From: a virus
Length of the DNA stretch: 24,476 bases
Direction: 5' to 3' (one strand)
Virus record (IMG/VR): IMGVR_UViG_3300044644_000278
Location: 1 to 24,476 of that record
Shown one piece after another: positions 11,913-21,272 of the stretch. A program made the position numbers and the translations under genes. Positions within the stretch are counted from its first letter, which is position 1. Every line of letters begins with the position of its first letter. Under the pieces are notes generated by a model, which did no database searches, was not told the origin of the DNA, and saw only the letters and a list, made by a program, of their open reading frames with translations.

Positions 11913-12053
11913 TTAGCCCTGCCCACGGCTCGGCTTCCTGTATAACTTAGAGGATTTGAGCACTGAGTTTTTGTTCTTAGCGTGCACTCCTGGACGCTTC
12001 TTTTTTGGCTTGGCTTGGAATACCGCAGCCGTCTGAGCTTTTAGCTTGGCCAT
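11913..12053 (-). CDS. Small basic protein, 46 aa
   Basis: ATG at 12053 (reading leftwards) gives a 46-residue Lys/Arg-rich protein: AKPKKKRPGVHAKNKNS, then KSSKLYRKPSRGQG. The RPGVHAK ... SKxY ... GQG pattern looks like a family of very short basic proteins I recall near virion and lysis genes of Bacteroidota phages, but I cannot verify this by search. It starts 2 nt after the stop of the lipoprotein gene, so it is the last gene of the - strand operon. It may bind nucleic acid. Function unknown. Confidence 0.65.
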   Translation of the reverse strand: MAKLKAQTAAVFQAKPKKKRPGVHAKNKNSVLKSSKLYRKPSRGQG

Positions 12054-12055
12054 AG

Positions 12056-12478
12056 TTACTTACCGAATCTATAGATGAACATCATAATCGCTAGGGATAG
12101 CGACAAGAAAATCAACAGGAAGTCCTTAATCTTGGAGCCTTTACCTTCGGGTTGTACAACCTGAGGCGGGCACTCGGCCTGCACAGACACTGGGTACGGA
12201 ACCTCCTTGACCTTAGTCTTTACGATGAGTTTGTCTTGAAACTTAGTGATGACCACCTGCACGGTGTCGTTGTCAATCACTGAAGAGTCGCCCTCGGCTG
12301 GGATGCCTACGGTATCAACCACATAAATCGGCGGAGTCACAATCGTATCCCATATCGTAACAACCGTGGGCTTCAACATCGAGGGGTCCTTCTGGATGGC
12401 CTTCTTTAAGTGCCATTCTGCTGAGCATCCACTGAGCAAGAGGACTGATAGACAAATCAAACATAACTTGTTGAACAT
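12056..12478 (-). CDS. Lipoprotein with C-terminal membrane helix, candidate unimolecular spanin, 140 aa
   Basis: The N-terminus is a lipoprotein signal: positive start (MFNK), hydrophobic stretch and lipobox L15-S-G-C18, so Cys18 would be acylated and sent to the outer membrane. A periplasmic segment of about 100 residues follows, partly proline-rich and strand-rich. Near the C-terminus there is one strong membrane helix (about 120-137: DFLLIFLSLSLAIMMFIY) and a positive tail. An outer-membrane lipid anchor plus an inner-membrane helix in one chain is the plan of u-spanins such as phage T1 gp11, which disrupt the outer membrane at lysis. ATG 12478 is preferred to a TTG 6 nt upstream. No endolysin or holin is seen in the window. 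Confidence 0.75.
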   Translation of the reverse strand: MFNKLCLICLSVLLLSGCSAEWHLKKAIQKDPSMLKPTVVTIWDTIVTPPIYVVDTVGIPAEGDSSVIDNDTVQVVITKFQDKLIVKTKVKEVPYPVSVQAECPPQVVQPEGKGSKIKDFLLIFLSLSLAIMMFIYRFGK

Positions 12479-12481
12479 AAG

Positions 12482-12489
12482 CAAATTTA
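12482..12489 (-). promoter_or_regulatory. TAnnTTTG box 3 nt upstream of the lipoprotein gene
   Basis: On the - strand TAAATTTG matches the -7 consensus exactly and is followed by CTT and the ATG at 12478. It overlaps the end of the 2465-aa gene. Start would fall inside or next to the start codon, so either the transcript is leaderless or the match is chance in an AT-rich gene junction. No TTG was found at the expected distance. Confidence 0.35.
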
Positions 12490-15400
12490 CTTCATTTTTT
12501 CTTTGCGTAATCTGTCGTACTCGTACTTGAACTTAGCGCTCAATTTGTATCCAGACTCGTTGTAAATCTGCTTTCTAACCTCGAGTAGTTCCTCATCGGT
12601 CATATCTCCGTAAAGCAGATATACCTTCTTAGCGCGAGACTCCTCGTCGGTAGAGTAGATGATTTCGTTGGTGTTCTGAGTAGCTGCACGCTTCTTGGCC
12701 GCCGTAAGGAACGAATCCTTGAAGTACATACCGTCAATCTTATTCTCCTCTGCTATCTCAGATGATTTCTTCTTGGCTTCTTCAAGAATGGCTTGTTTCT
12801 CCTCCTCAGTCTTAGCCTTGAAGTATTCACGTCCGAGCTCCTTAGCCGCGTCACTGATTTTCATACGCTTGCTACCAGACTCCTGGTCTATCTTCATAAG
12901 CTCCTCCTTCTGGTTGTAAATCTTCCAGTCAGGATTAGTCTCACCCCATACGGCCTTACTTACCGTAATTCCGCTCTTAGATAGTGCACCAACAATCTTC
13001 TCGGTTGAAGACTTTCTCTCTTGCGACGATAGCTCATTGTCGAGCGGTACAACCGATGTGATAATGTCAAGCAGTCCATACGCCGCACCCACAACGAGTG
13101 ACGAGTTAGGGCTTGTGATTACCTTCTCAACTGAAGCCTTCATACGTGCTGGAGACAGACCGCTCTTTTCGCCCGTAACTAGTTCCTGAGTCTCACCGAA
13201 CACCTTACCGATTACCTTGTAGAATCGTTCTACGTTGGGGTCATTGATACCCTCATCCATCGGTAGAACCTCGTTGAAGTCCATCGTAACCGCACGGTCT
13301 CTGAACAAGTCGTAGTTCGTAAGGTACGTCATAGACATACTCAAGAATGGAATCGATGAGGTAATCTCCGACAGCGACGCTCCAGTAGGTAGGGCATTAG
13401 CCACGCCCTTCGTTGCGTACTCAATCAAGTCATCAGACGGACGGTATTCCTTGCCTAGAATTGAAGACAGTGCATAACCGTTCGCAATATCCATAAGCGC
13501 AAAGAACGGCACCATCTGCTGAGGCTTGGCGATTCTGATGTAAGCCCTGCGCTCGACACCCTTCTCGTCTAAGTATGTAAGACCAGTGAAGATGATGAAG
13601 TATTTGAGCTTAACCTCGTCTGGAATATCCTCATAGTCGTCACCTCCGATGAGTGCGTTAGCCATAGCCAGTGCCAACATACCAGCCTGCGCCTGAAGGA
13701 ACTTGCTAGCAAACTTCTTGGGGTTGTTCTTGATATAAGACGCAGACACTCTGAAGCCCTGGAATGCTGAGTTGATGTACGGCTTAATAACCTCAAGGCC
13801 CTTGGTTAGGTTACCTCCCTGTGCGAAGTCGATGATTGAGCGAGCCTTAGTTACTGCCTTAGACTTGATTAGTTCTAGGTCTTCACCTGTAGGCTTCTCA
13901 CCGTACTTCTTCTCATATTCGGCTACAGCGTCGTCCTTAGTGCGCTTGTATACCGCAACTCGGAACGCCACCTCGGATACTTCACCGATGCTAGACATTT
14001 TGTCTACGAACTTGTCAACCCTACCCTTGTCCGCCTTAAGTGAACCTGGTCTTCCGTCGGTTGATAGGAAGTCCATACCTCCACCCATCTCGATGTAATC
14101 CTGGAAGTCCTGGTCGTCCTTCTTGAACGAGCGTCTACCTTTAAAGAAGTCTCTCATCAGATTGTATGACGCGAGGTAGATATTCTGATTGTCGTAAATG
14201 TCAGTGAAGAATAAGATGTGCCCGAAGTCACGAGGGAAGTTTCTTACGACGAACAACGGGTTCGCTCTGGTTGCAAGCAGTTTCAACAATGCAGAACCAG
14301 ACAAGTAACTCACCCACTTGTTGCCTACGGGACCCAAGTCGAACAGTCTGTTCGCTCCGTCTAGCTCACGCTTCAGGTCGGTGCGTAGCTGGAACTTAAT
14401 CTGCTCACCGTTCTCGTAGAAGTAAATGGTCTCAAAGCCAACCGATGCGCTACCGTCTGGATTCTGTGGCTTTAACCACTCCTTATTCTCAGCGTCTAGC
14501 GACCCCTTGAACAACGCTTTGTTGGCGCGGTTCTTCATAATTCTAGACGATGCCGAAGCAGCATACGCGGCAAGCAAGAATCTAGAGTCCATAATCGTAT
14601 CGTCGGCGCTACCTTCTCTGATTGCCTTAATCTGGTCGCCACTGAGACCGTAATCTCTGACGGCTACGTCGTTATCTCCGAAGTCAAACGCGTGATTGAG
14701 GAATACACGAGGTGAGTAATCAAAGTCTTTAATCTTGTCGTACAGCTCCTTAGTGATTAGACCGTTCTTGTAGATGTCGTTCAGGATGCTCTTGAATTCA
14801 GCGAAGTATGCGTCAGCACGCTTGTTAAGTCCCTCGAAATCGTCTACTTCCTTAGACATACGCTGAAGCTCTTCGATTGCGCTCTCCTTATCGAACATCG
14901 CATTGTTCTTCTTGTCAGCGGTATGCTTAGGTCTAACGGTTTCGTCGAGCATTGATTGCAAGCGGTTGAACTCGGCGGTTGCCGTCTCAAGCTCCTTCTT
15001 CGCCTTTTCCTTCTTATCTACGCTTACGTTGCTGGCTAGTGATGACAACTTGTACGCTGCGTAATCCATATCACGCTTAGCCTCAGCCAACTGCTCGGTG
15101 ATTACGGCCCTTCTGTCGTCAAACGATTGGTCAATCTCAATTACACGACGCAGGAAGATAATCTTGTTGAGGTCTTTGATAGTCTCAGAATTCAGTCCGC
15201 CGAATATCTTTCTGTCCGCCTTGTTTACTGAGTACTTAGCTCTCGCGCTGGCACCAGCCTTGTTCACTAAGAAGTCGTAAGCTCCTTCAATTCTAGCGTC
15301 AAGGATTGCCTTCTTAATGTTTGATTGTCTGTCGAACAGTTTGTTGATGATATTCTTGAGCTTGAACACCTCACGGTACCAGGGCTCGGCGTATACTCTA

Positions 15401-18400
15401 TCCTCAAACTGCTTGTATACATTGTCGATGTTTGGCTTGCCCTTCTTGGCTCCCATACCACCGTCAAGGAAGTCATTGTAGACCTCTCTTGATGAATAGT
15501 CGGAATATCCGAGCTGACCCATAATATCCACGAACTCTTCCTCGGAGATTCTCGGAACCAAACGTCCGTTCTGTAATTCAGATACACTCTTAAGGTAATC
15601 GTAAGCTGAACCTCCAGCTTGTAGTCGGCTTGTTCCTTTCTTCAGAGCTTCGTTACTGATGGTGAATCCAAACGCTCTAAGTACCTCCACAACTCTGGCG
15701 TACGAGGCTGGACTCCAGGCATTTAGGTAGTGAATCCTGTTTGCTCTGTCGATTTTGTATCCATCCTCGGTGAATAGTTTAGCGTCATAGTTATCGCTAG
15801 GCTTAGTGTGGTCGGCGAAGCGAACCTTAAATGTTCTGATATCTCTAGTATTGGTGTTCGCACCTTTAAAGTTTAGGTAGCGACTAACGCTAACATCAGA
15901 GGCTTTTCCTGGCCCATCGGTGTATTCAAGACTAAATCGCATATTGGACTTAGGCTCGTTGCTCAGCGATTCATAGATTGAAGTGAATGCGTTATACGTG
16001 TTAATGTCCGAATGACGTACTCTCTGATAGCGCTTCTTGAGTGCGGTCATAGCCTCACCTTCCTTCGCTGCCTTAAGAGGTGCCTCCTTAGCATTCTTTC
16101 TGATTTGAGCGATTGCCTGAGCCTGCTCCTCTGGGGTTCTAGTGCTCTTCTTAGACTTAGCTGAGCTTACGTACATAGAACCAGCTACGGATGTTGCTAC
16201 ACTGGTAGGCTTACCCGTGGCAGACATAAACTGCTGAGGCTCAAAGATTTCGTTAACGTAGTACTTGCCGTCAAGAAGGAACGGGTCCTCACCGTGGAAT
16301 TTACTGTTGAACTGTGGGTGCTTGAATGTTCCAGCCTTACCTAACTTGCTGTACTCTTTACCGCCCATATACGGGTCGTTCACGAAGAACCCACTGATTG
16401 CGTATCCACCATCACCATATTTCCCCTTAGATGACAGGTTGTCTACGATGTTCTTATCTACATACTCATTGAAGAATGCTACGGTGGTTCTACCAGCCTC
16501 GAACATTGCGTTTCTAGCTGCCGCACCTGCACCAGTGACCTTCTTTACGCCAGGGAAGAATGACTCGAGGAATGACCTGCGAGTCTTGAAGTCAATCTTA
16601 TCGTTAGACGCGACTAGATTCTGCAACGCATCGTGACCCTCCTTAGTGGTGAAGTCATTGTTCATCACAGCATCACCGATTGACTTTATCTTGTCTACTT
16701 GTTTGTCGTTATCACGCTTCTTATTCTCGTATCCTTCAGTGCCTTCAGACTTAGCCGTAAGGTTGTTGATTCTGTCTACCTCCTTCTGGATGAACTCGTT
16801 GAATGATGTCTTAAACTCATCCTGTGTGATTACACCAGAATTGATTGTTGCGGAGATAGAGTCAGCAAGGTATTTAGCACCGTACGAGTTACCGAACGCA
16901 GCGCCAGGGCTCTGAATCATAACGAATACAGCCACTGGCTTACCATTATGCTCTGGGTTCATAGTATCACGCTCTTCTGCTACCCTAGCGAGAAGGTCTC
17001 CGAGCTCAGATACTTTGTTGTCTGATGATGCCGCGAATCCAATCTTATCCTCTACGTTCTGCTTGATGAACGAGTAACCGAATCCACCGTAAACATCCAA
17101 TCCTTCCTCAGTATGTCTCAGGGCCGTTCCGTCTGAGTTAATGAGAACGAATCCATTACCAGAACGCTCGAGCGCATCGTCCATACTCGTCTTGGTAGGA
17201 TTAGATACTACCTCTACGTTCTTCGGTAGTTCAATACCTTCGAATGAGATATCGGCAGCCATAAACGACTGCTTGCGCTTGGTTGGGCCTCCCTTGTACA
17301 CACCTCTAGCGACTACGTCGCCAGTCTCCATATCCTCTGTACTGATGGCTTCACCAGCACCCAATGCATTAGCGATGGAATTCATAGCGTCAATCAGTTG
17401 GGCTGACGTTGGTTGTACGCTGAACTTGGTACCTAGGGCCTTATTCAACGTCTCGAGGAACTTAGTCGCGAGTGAACGCTTCACGCTAACCTCAATCTGA
17501 TTCGATGCGATTAGTGATGCGAGCTCAGTGGTGAACTCATCGTCAAGCTCTGCGGCGCTAGCTCCAGAATACTTGCTGATGAAGTCGCCCATATACTGAG
17601 TCAGGGCCTTGTCCTGTACGATGGCATCGCGTAGTGCGCTAGCAAGCTTCTTAGTTCCCTTGATGCCGAGAATCTCTGGTGCTACCTCGTGGATTGCCTC
17701 GTGATATACTGTGTTAGCGGCAACCGCTGGAACGAAGATGTGAATCTCATTAGCATCGCCATCACGTTGGATGTGCATACCTCTAGATACGTTGTCCTCG
17801 CCAGTGGCAGACTTAAAAGACTCAGCGCTGTTGTGGGCCACCAGTCGCACGTTCTTATTGGTCTTAGAGAACGAATCAACCACATTCTTGATAGACTCGA
17901 TTCCGTTGATTGCGTCCTGCTTAGTGGTGCCAGTCAATGCGAAGAAATCGTCAGCCTTTGAGTTGACGTAATCAGTCAAAAAGTCAACTGATTTATTTAC
18001 GGTATCCGCGTTGATTTTAACGCTTCTAACCTTAGGACCTAAGTCTCTCTCTACGGTTGCTGTTACTTCTTGAGGTGTTTGAAGAACTCCACCTGTCTGA
18101 GTCTCTTGAGTGCCTGCTCCTTCGACAGGTTGGGCTTGCTCAACGGCTTGCCCTTCGACGACAGTACCTGGTACTTGTTGTTGCGCTTGGCTATCATACT
18201 TCTGTTCGATTTTAGCTTTCTCAGCGAACGCACTCTTGATGTCGGTAACAAGCTGCGCCTTTGCTTCCGTGCTGGTTAACGTGTTGTACTCCTTCATACC
18301 ATTAGATATGGTCTGATTGAGCTTAACGGTTTGTTTTAAGTCCTCCTCTGAGTAACTCGAATAGTGAGCCTCAGCGTCCTTCTGAATCTTCTTTTCTTTA

Positions 18401-19884
18401 GCTACGTAATCGTTCAGACGAGTCTTCAGTAATTCCTTCTCCGTGTCTGAAACTGATGGGTCACTTAGTAGGTCGTTGATTTCAGAAATCTTATTTCGGA
18501 TTTCAATTCTGTCCTTGAAGATTGGAGTCTGCAATAGGGCAGAAGGACCATTGATTGCAGTACGCATCGCGCCAACTCCCCCACCCATTGCGGAGCCTAC
18601 GAACGCAGACTCTGCGATGTTCATATAGTCAACTTTGTCTCCAGCTAATACTTTCTGTAGAACTTCCTGAGTAGTTGCCACAATAGCTTCTTCCATACCT
18701 TCCTCAAGCGGTTGGCGGGCTAACGCAGGGAACTTGCTGAACAGCATATCACCGAAATCTTTCTTAGACATACTCGCTACATCCTCTGCGCTTCCAAAGA
18801 TTGCACGTACAGCCTTTAAGTCAGAAGCGAAAATCTTTTCAGTGGCATACTCCGCAAGACCTACGCCTGTAGCGTAAAGAACTTTTTCTATGTCGGTATA
18901 TCTATCATCCTGAGACACTTCATTGAATGCACTACCAGCGGCAGTAGCTCCGAGAGCAACAAGACCAGCTCCACCCCCCATAGCCCCAACCGCTAGATTG
19001 GTTGCTTGGTCGGCCATATCAACCATAAGCATATTGAAGTCTCCATTAAGTGCTGCGTTCAGTGGCCCCTTCTCAATCTGCTCCTTAGTGTATCCCATAT
19101 TGAACTTCTCAGCGAAGTTTTCTATGGCTACCTTCTTTGCTGCCTCTCTACTCTGCGTCTCAAATATGTTACCTCCTAATGCCTTGTCTGCGTCGGCTCC
19201 AACTAAATAGTATGGCAACTTAGCTGCCATATCGATGAATCCAGTTACGCCAGAATATAGTGAGTTAACGCCTCTAGTTAAAGCGTCACTATTCTCGGCT
19301 ATTTTCTTCTGTTCATCTGCAAAACGCTGAATGCTAGACTTTATGTCTGAGTCAAGGGCAGTTGCGGCGGCAGTGTTTACTGAACCATCCTGATTGAAGA
19401 ATGAATCAGGAGCTTGATTATCTAGGTCAAACTCCTTGTACTTAACGTATGTCTTCTCAATCTCTGGACGTAGCTTCTCTACGTCTTCGGCAGTCTTCAC
19501 TCCAGATAACTTAGATGCTAACTCAGCGCTAACTTCCTCACGCTGTTGATTCATCCAGTCTCTGCGGACGTTCTTGGTTTCTTCAGTAGGGTCCTGAGCT
19601 CCTTGGAATCCAGCCCCAGCACCTTGACGGAACCCAGTAGGTCCCCAGGTTACGGTCTGACCAAGCTGATTAGTTTTTGCAGACTCCGAAGAAGTAGGCT
19701 CCTGAGCCGAAGTGGAGCGTGATTCCCCATCGGTCGGTCTTTTTTTTTTACTGTCGTAAAAGCTCGATGCGAACGCAACGTCCTCGTTAGAGAAGCCGTT
19801 GTCCTTCATAGCCTTAGATATCTGGTCTAATGACTTTCCGCTGGCGTACGCCTTCTCTAGGATTGCCTTAAGTTCTTCGTTCAT
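12487..19884 (-). CDS. Giant polyvalent internal virion protein with metallopeptidase-like motif, 2465 aa
   Basis: This is the largest gene of the window and is probably packed in the virion and ejected with the DNA. N-terminal residues 1-45 are helical, followed by a disordered Ser/Thr/Gln-rich linker with an A10 run (46-49). There is a Gly/Ala-rich, possibly membrane-active stretch around 290-320. HEAIH at 728-732 (VYHEAIHEVAPE) is a zinc metallopeptidase-type HExxH. Strand-rich regions of unknown family span about 860-1400, including SRYLNFKG near 1330, which resembles other polyvalent proteins. A coiled coil lies at about 1580-1690. The C-terminal half has NPLFVVRNFPRD (about 1872), KARSIIDFAQGG and hydrophobic segments, resembling the LPD38 domain. 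The stop codon abuts the lipoprotein gene. The protein is about twice the size of T7 gp16. Confidence 0.75.
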   Translation of the reverse strand: MNEELKAILEKAYASGKSLDQISKAMKDNGFSNEDVAFASSFYDSKKKRPTDGESRSTSAQEPTSSESAKTNQLGQTVTWGPTGFRQGAGAGFQGAQDPTEETKNVRRDWMNQQREEVSAELASKLSGVKTAEDVEKLRPEIEKTYVKYKEFDLDNQAPDSFFNQDGSVNTAAATALDSDIKSSIQRFADEQKKIAENSDALTRGVNSLYSGVTGFIDMAAKLPYYLVGADADKALGGNIFETQSREAAKKVAIENFAEKFNMGYTKEQIEKGPLNAALNGDFNMLMVDMADQATNLAVGAMGGGAGLVALGATAAGSAFNEVSQDDRYTDIEKVLYATGVGLAEYATEKIFASDLKAVRAIFGSAEDVASMSKKDFGDMLFSKFPALARQPLEEGMEEAIVATTQEVLQKVLAGDKVDYMNIAESAFVGSAMGGGVGAMRTAINGPSALLQTPIFKDRIEIRNKISEINDLLSDPSVSDTEKELLKTRLNDYVAKEKKIQKDAEAHYSSYSEEDLKQTVKLNQTISNGMKEYNTLTSTEAKAQLVTDIKSAFAEKAKIEQKYDSQAQQQVPGTVVEGQAVEQAQPVEGAGTQETQTGGVLQTPQEVTATVERDLGPKVRSVKINADTVNKSVDFLTDYVNSKADDFFALTGTTKQDAINGIESIKNVVDSFSKTNKNVRLVAHNSAESFKSATGEDNVSRGMHIQRDGDANEIHIFVPAVAANTVYHEAIHEVAPEILGIKGTKKLASALRDAIVQDKALTQYMGDFISKYSGASAAELDDEFTTELASLIASNQIEVSVKRSLATKFLETLNKALGTKFSVQPTSAQLIDAMNSIANALGAGEAISTEDMETGDVVARGVYKGGPTKRKQSFMAADISFEGIELPKNVEVVSNPTKTSMDDALERSGNGFVLINSDGTALRHTEEGLDVYGGFGYSFIKQNVEDKIGFAASSDNKVSELGDLLARVAEERDTMNPEHNGKPVAVFVMIQSPGAAFGNSYGAKYLADSISATINSGVITQDEFKTSFNEFIQKEVDRINNLTAKSEGTEGYENKKRDNDKQVDKIKSIGDAVMNNDFTTKEGHDALQNLVASNDKIDFKTRRSFLESFFPGVKKVTGAGAAARNAMFEAGRTTVAFFNEYVDKNIVDNLSSKGKYGDGGYAISGFFVNDPYMGGKEYSKLGKAGTFKHPQFNSKFHGEDPFLLDGKYYVNEIFEPQQFMSATGKPTSVATSVAGSMYVSSAKSKKSTRTPEEQAQAIAQIRKNAKEAPLKAAKEGEAMTALKKRYQRVRHSDINTYNAFTSIYESLSNEPKSNMRFSLEYTDGPGKASDVSVSRYLNFKGANTNTRDIRTFKVRFADHTKPSDNYDAKLFTEDGYKIDRANRIHYLNAWSPASYARVVEVLRAFGFTISNEALKKGTSRLQAGGSAYDYLKSVSELQNGRLVPRISEEEFVDIMGQLGYSDYSSREVYNDFLDGGMGAKKGKPNIDNVYKQFEDRVYAEPWYREVFKLKNIINKLFDRQSNIKKAILDARIEGAYDFLVNKAGASARAKYSVNKADRKIFGGLNSETIKDLNKIIFLRRVIEIDQSFDDRRAVITEQLAEAKRDMDYAAYKLSSLASNVSVDKKEKAKKELETATAEFNRLQSMLDETVRPKHTADKKNNAMFDKESAIEELQRMSKEVDDFEGLNKRADAYFAEFKSILNDIYKNGLITKELYDKIKDFDYSPRVFLNHAFDFGDNDVAVRDYGLSGDQIKAIREGSADDTIMDSRFLLAAYAASASSRIMKNRANKALFKGSLDAENKEWLKPQNPDGSASVGFETIYFYENGEQIKFQLRTDLKRELDGANRLFDLGPVGNKWVSYLSGSALLKLLATRANPLFVVRNFPRDFGHILFFTDIYDNQNIYLASYNLMRDFFKGRRSFKKDDQDFQDYIEMGGGMDFLSTDGRPGSLKADKGRVDKFVDKMSSIGEVSEVAFRVAVYKRTKDDAVAEYEKKYGEKPTGEDLELIKSKAVTKARSIIDFAQGGNLTKGLEVIKPYINSAFQGFRVSASYIKNNPKKFASKFLQAQAGMLALAMANALIGGDDYEDIPDEVKLKYFIIFTGLTYLDEKGVERRAYIRIAKPQQMVPFFALMDIANGYALSSILGKEYRPSDDLIEYATKGVANALPTGASLSEITSSIPFLSMSMTYLTNYDLFRDRAVTMDFNEVLPMDEGINDPNVERFYKVIGKVFGETQELVTGEKSGLSPARMKASVEKVITSPNSSLVVGAAYGLLDIITSVVPLDNELSSQERKSSTEKIVGALSKSGITVSKAVWGETNPDWKIYNQKEELMKIDQESGSKRMKISDAAKELGREYFKAKTEEEKQAILEEAKKKSSEIAEENKIDGMYFKDSFLTAAKKRAATQNTNEIIYSTDEESRAKKVYLLYGDMTDEELLEVRKQIYNESGYKLSAKFKYEYDRLRKEKMK

Positions 19885-19906
19885 AGCATAGTATATCTGC
19901 GATATG

Positions 19907-19914
19907 CAAATATA
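19907..19914 (-). promoter_or_regulatory. TAnnTTTG box upstream of the 2465-aa gene
   Basis: On the - strand TATATTTG (exact consensus match) is 22 nt upstream of the ATG at 19884, in the 38-nt gap after the 449-aa gene. No clear -33 TTG is seen. A small inverted repeat ATATC-TGC-GATAT (19893-19905) lies between the box and the start codon and would fall on the predicted start site. Confidence 0.5.
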
Positions 19915-19922
19915 CTAAACTA

Positions 19923-21272
19923 TTACTGGCCTAGAGCGGACTGAAGACCTCCGTAGTTTGGCTTCGCAGACGCAGAGATGGTTCTCATATTGTCGTACAG
20001 ACCTCTAGAGATAAGCTCAGACTTAAGTCCAGCCATCTGCGACTTACTTATGAGACTTCCCTTAACCTCTTCCTTCTTCGCATTCTCCCATCCAGCGTCA
20101 ATTCCTCCGCCAGATGTTTTGTATAACTTATAGTTGATGACGTAACCCCTAGAGTCCATCGTCACATCAGTAATGTATAAGTCACTAGAATCAGTAAGTT
20201 TTATCGGGTTATTAGCCAGAGAAAATACAGCTCCGTATAGCTTCTTACCGCTCTGTCTATGCGTCTGAACACCAGTGCTAGCAGTTCTTAGTACGCCAGA
20301 AGCCTCGCGCTCGTCTTTAGTGGGTTTACCTCCTCCTGTGGGTGCCGCGACCTGACTTGCTGGCTTCAGTGCTTTAATGGCGTCAGAATACTGCTTCTCA
20401 AAGTCTTGAAGTGCGGCCTCCATAAAGGCAGGGTCATTACGCATAAGATTATCAATCTGTGCAGAATCAGAGAATCCAAGGCGGTTCTTGTCGAGACCAT
20501 TGGACTGAGCGTACCAGCGAGTTGCAATCATACGCTTAACGTCTGGGTCAGACTCATAGCGCATTTTGAGTTGTGCGACACCCTTCTCTGCGGCAGCATT
20601 GGCATTGTAATTAACACCAGTGCCAGTATCAATACGTACACCGCTTAGGTTGTATATGTTATTAGAATCCTGTTGAGCTACAGCTACTGGGTCTACGAAC
20701 TTAATGTTGGGGTCTACCTTATCGAGTATAAACGAATTGTAAGGGTTCTGCTCTTGCTGAAAGTATACAGACTGAGAAAGAGGAACCATAGCGCCGTCAG
20801 GGTCCTTAACCATTACGATACCATTCTCAACCTTAGTCTCGATACGTCCTGTAGCAAATTGAGTATACTTCTGCTTAGCCGAATCTGGAGTATCAATGTA
20901 TCCGACACCCTTAGATGCGTTCATCCTGTTAATCTCCTCAGTCGCCGTAGCAGAAACGCCGAGACCTATACCGAAGGCTTGGTTGAACTGATTTCTAGCA
21001 GCCTCCATCTTAGCCTTAGCCGCCTGCGAACCACTCGTCTCGAATTCGATTGAGGACTCTTTCCACGCGTTGTACGCGGCCTGAGTGACGTCCTTGTGTA
21101 CACCGAGCAGTTTGTATTGGTTCTCAGCAAACTTCTGGTCGATACCCATAGCGGACGTGAGCTTCTCACGCTTCTCGGCCTCTTCCTTTCTCTTTTGAGC
21201 GGCTTGGGCCTCCATAGCGGCACCCTGTGCCGCCCACTCGGGAACCTTAAATACTGTGGTGCTTAAAGCCAT
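19923..21272 (-). CDS. Internal virion (ejection-type) protein, 449 aa
   Basis: The N-terminal ~110 residues are a charged, probably coiled-coil region (AAMEAQAAQKRKEEAEKREK, then helices to KAKMEAARNQFNQAFG). A strand-rich middle follows (GRIETKVENGIVMVKDPDG), then an acidic/Gln-rich part, a Gly/Thr linker near 315, and a beta-rich C-terminal part (about 330-430). No enzyme motif is seen. Position between the 262-aa and 2465-aa proteins, and the size, match the middle member of a podovirus ejection set (compare T7 gp15), but this is inference from order and composition. Its ATG shares a base with the upstream stop (TAATG). Confidence 0.6.
   Translation of the reverse strand: MALSTTVFKVPEWAAQGAAMEAQAAQKRKEEAEKREKLTSAMGIDQKFAENQYKLLGVHKDVTQAAYNAWKESSIEFETSGSQAAKAKMEAARNQFNQAFGIGLGVSATATEEINRMNASKGVGYIDTPDSAKQKYTQFATGRIETKVENGIVMVKDPDGAMVPLSQSVYFQQEQNPYNSFILDKVDPNIKFVDPVAVAQQDSNNIYNLSGVRIDTGTGVNYNANAAAEKGVAQLKMRYESDPDVKRMIATRWYAQSNGLDKNRLGFSDSAQIDNLMRNDPAFMEAALQDFEKQYSDAIKALKPASQVAAPTGGGKPTKDEREASGVLRTASTGVQTHRQSGKKLYGAVFSLANNPIKLTDSSDLYITDVTMDSRGYVINYKLYKTSGGGIDAGWENAKKEEVKGSLISKSQMAGLKSELISRGLYDNMRTISASAKPNYGGLQSALGQ

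Noticed and set aside
18063-18251. Short alternative frame within the 2465-aa gene (62 codons, basic)
   Set aside because: It overlaps a strongly supported frame on the same strand and has no start context or motif of its own.
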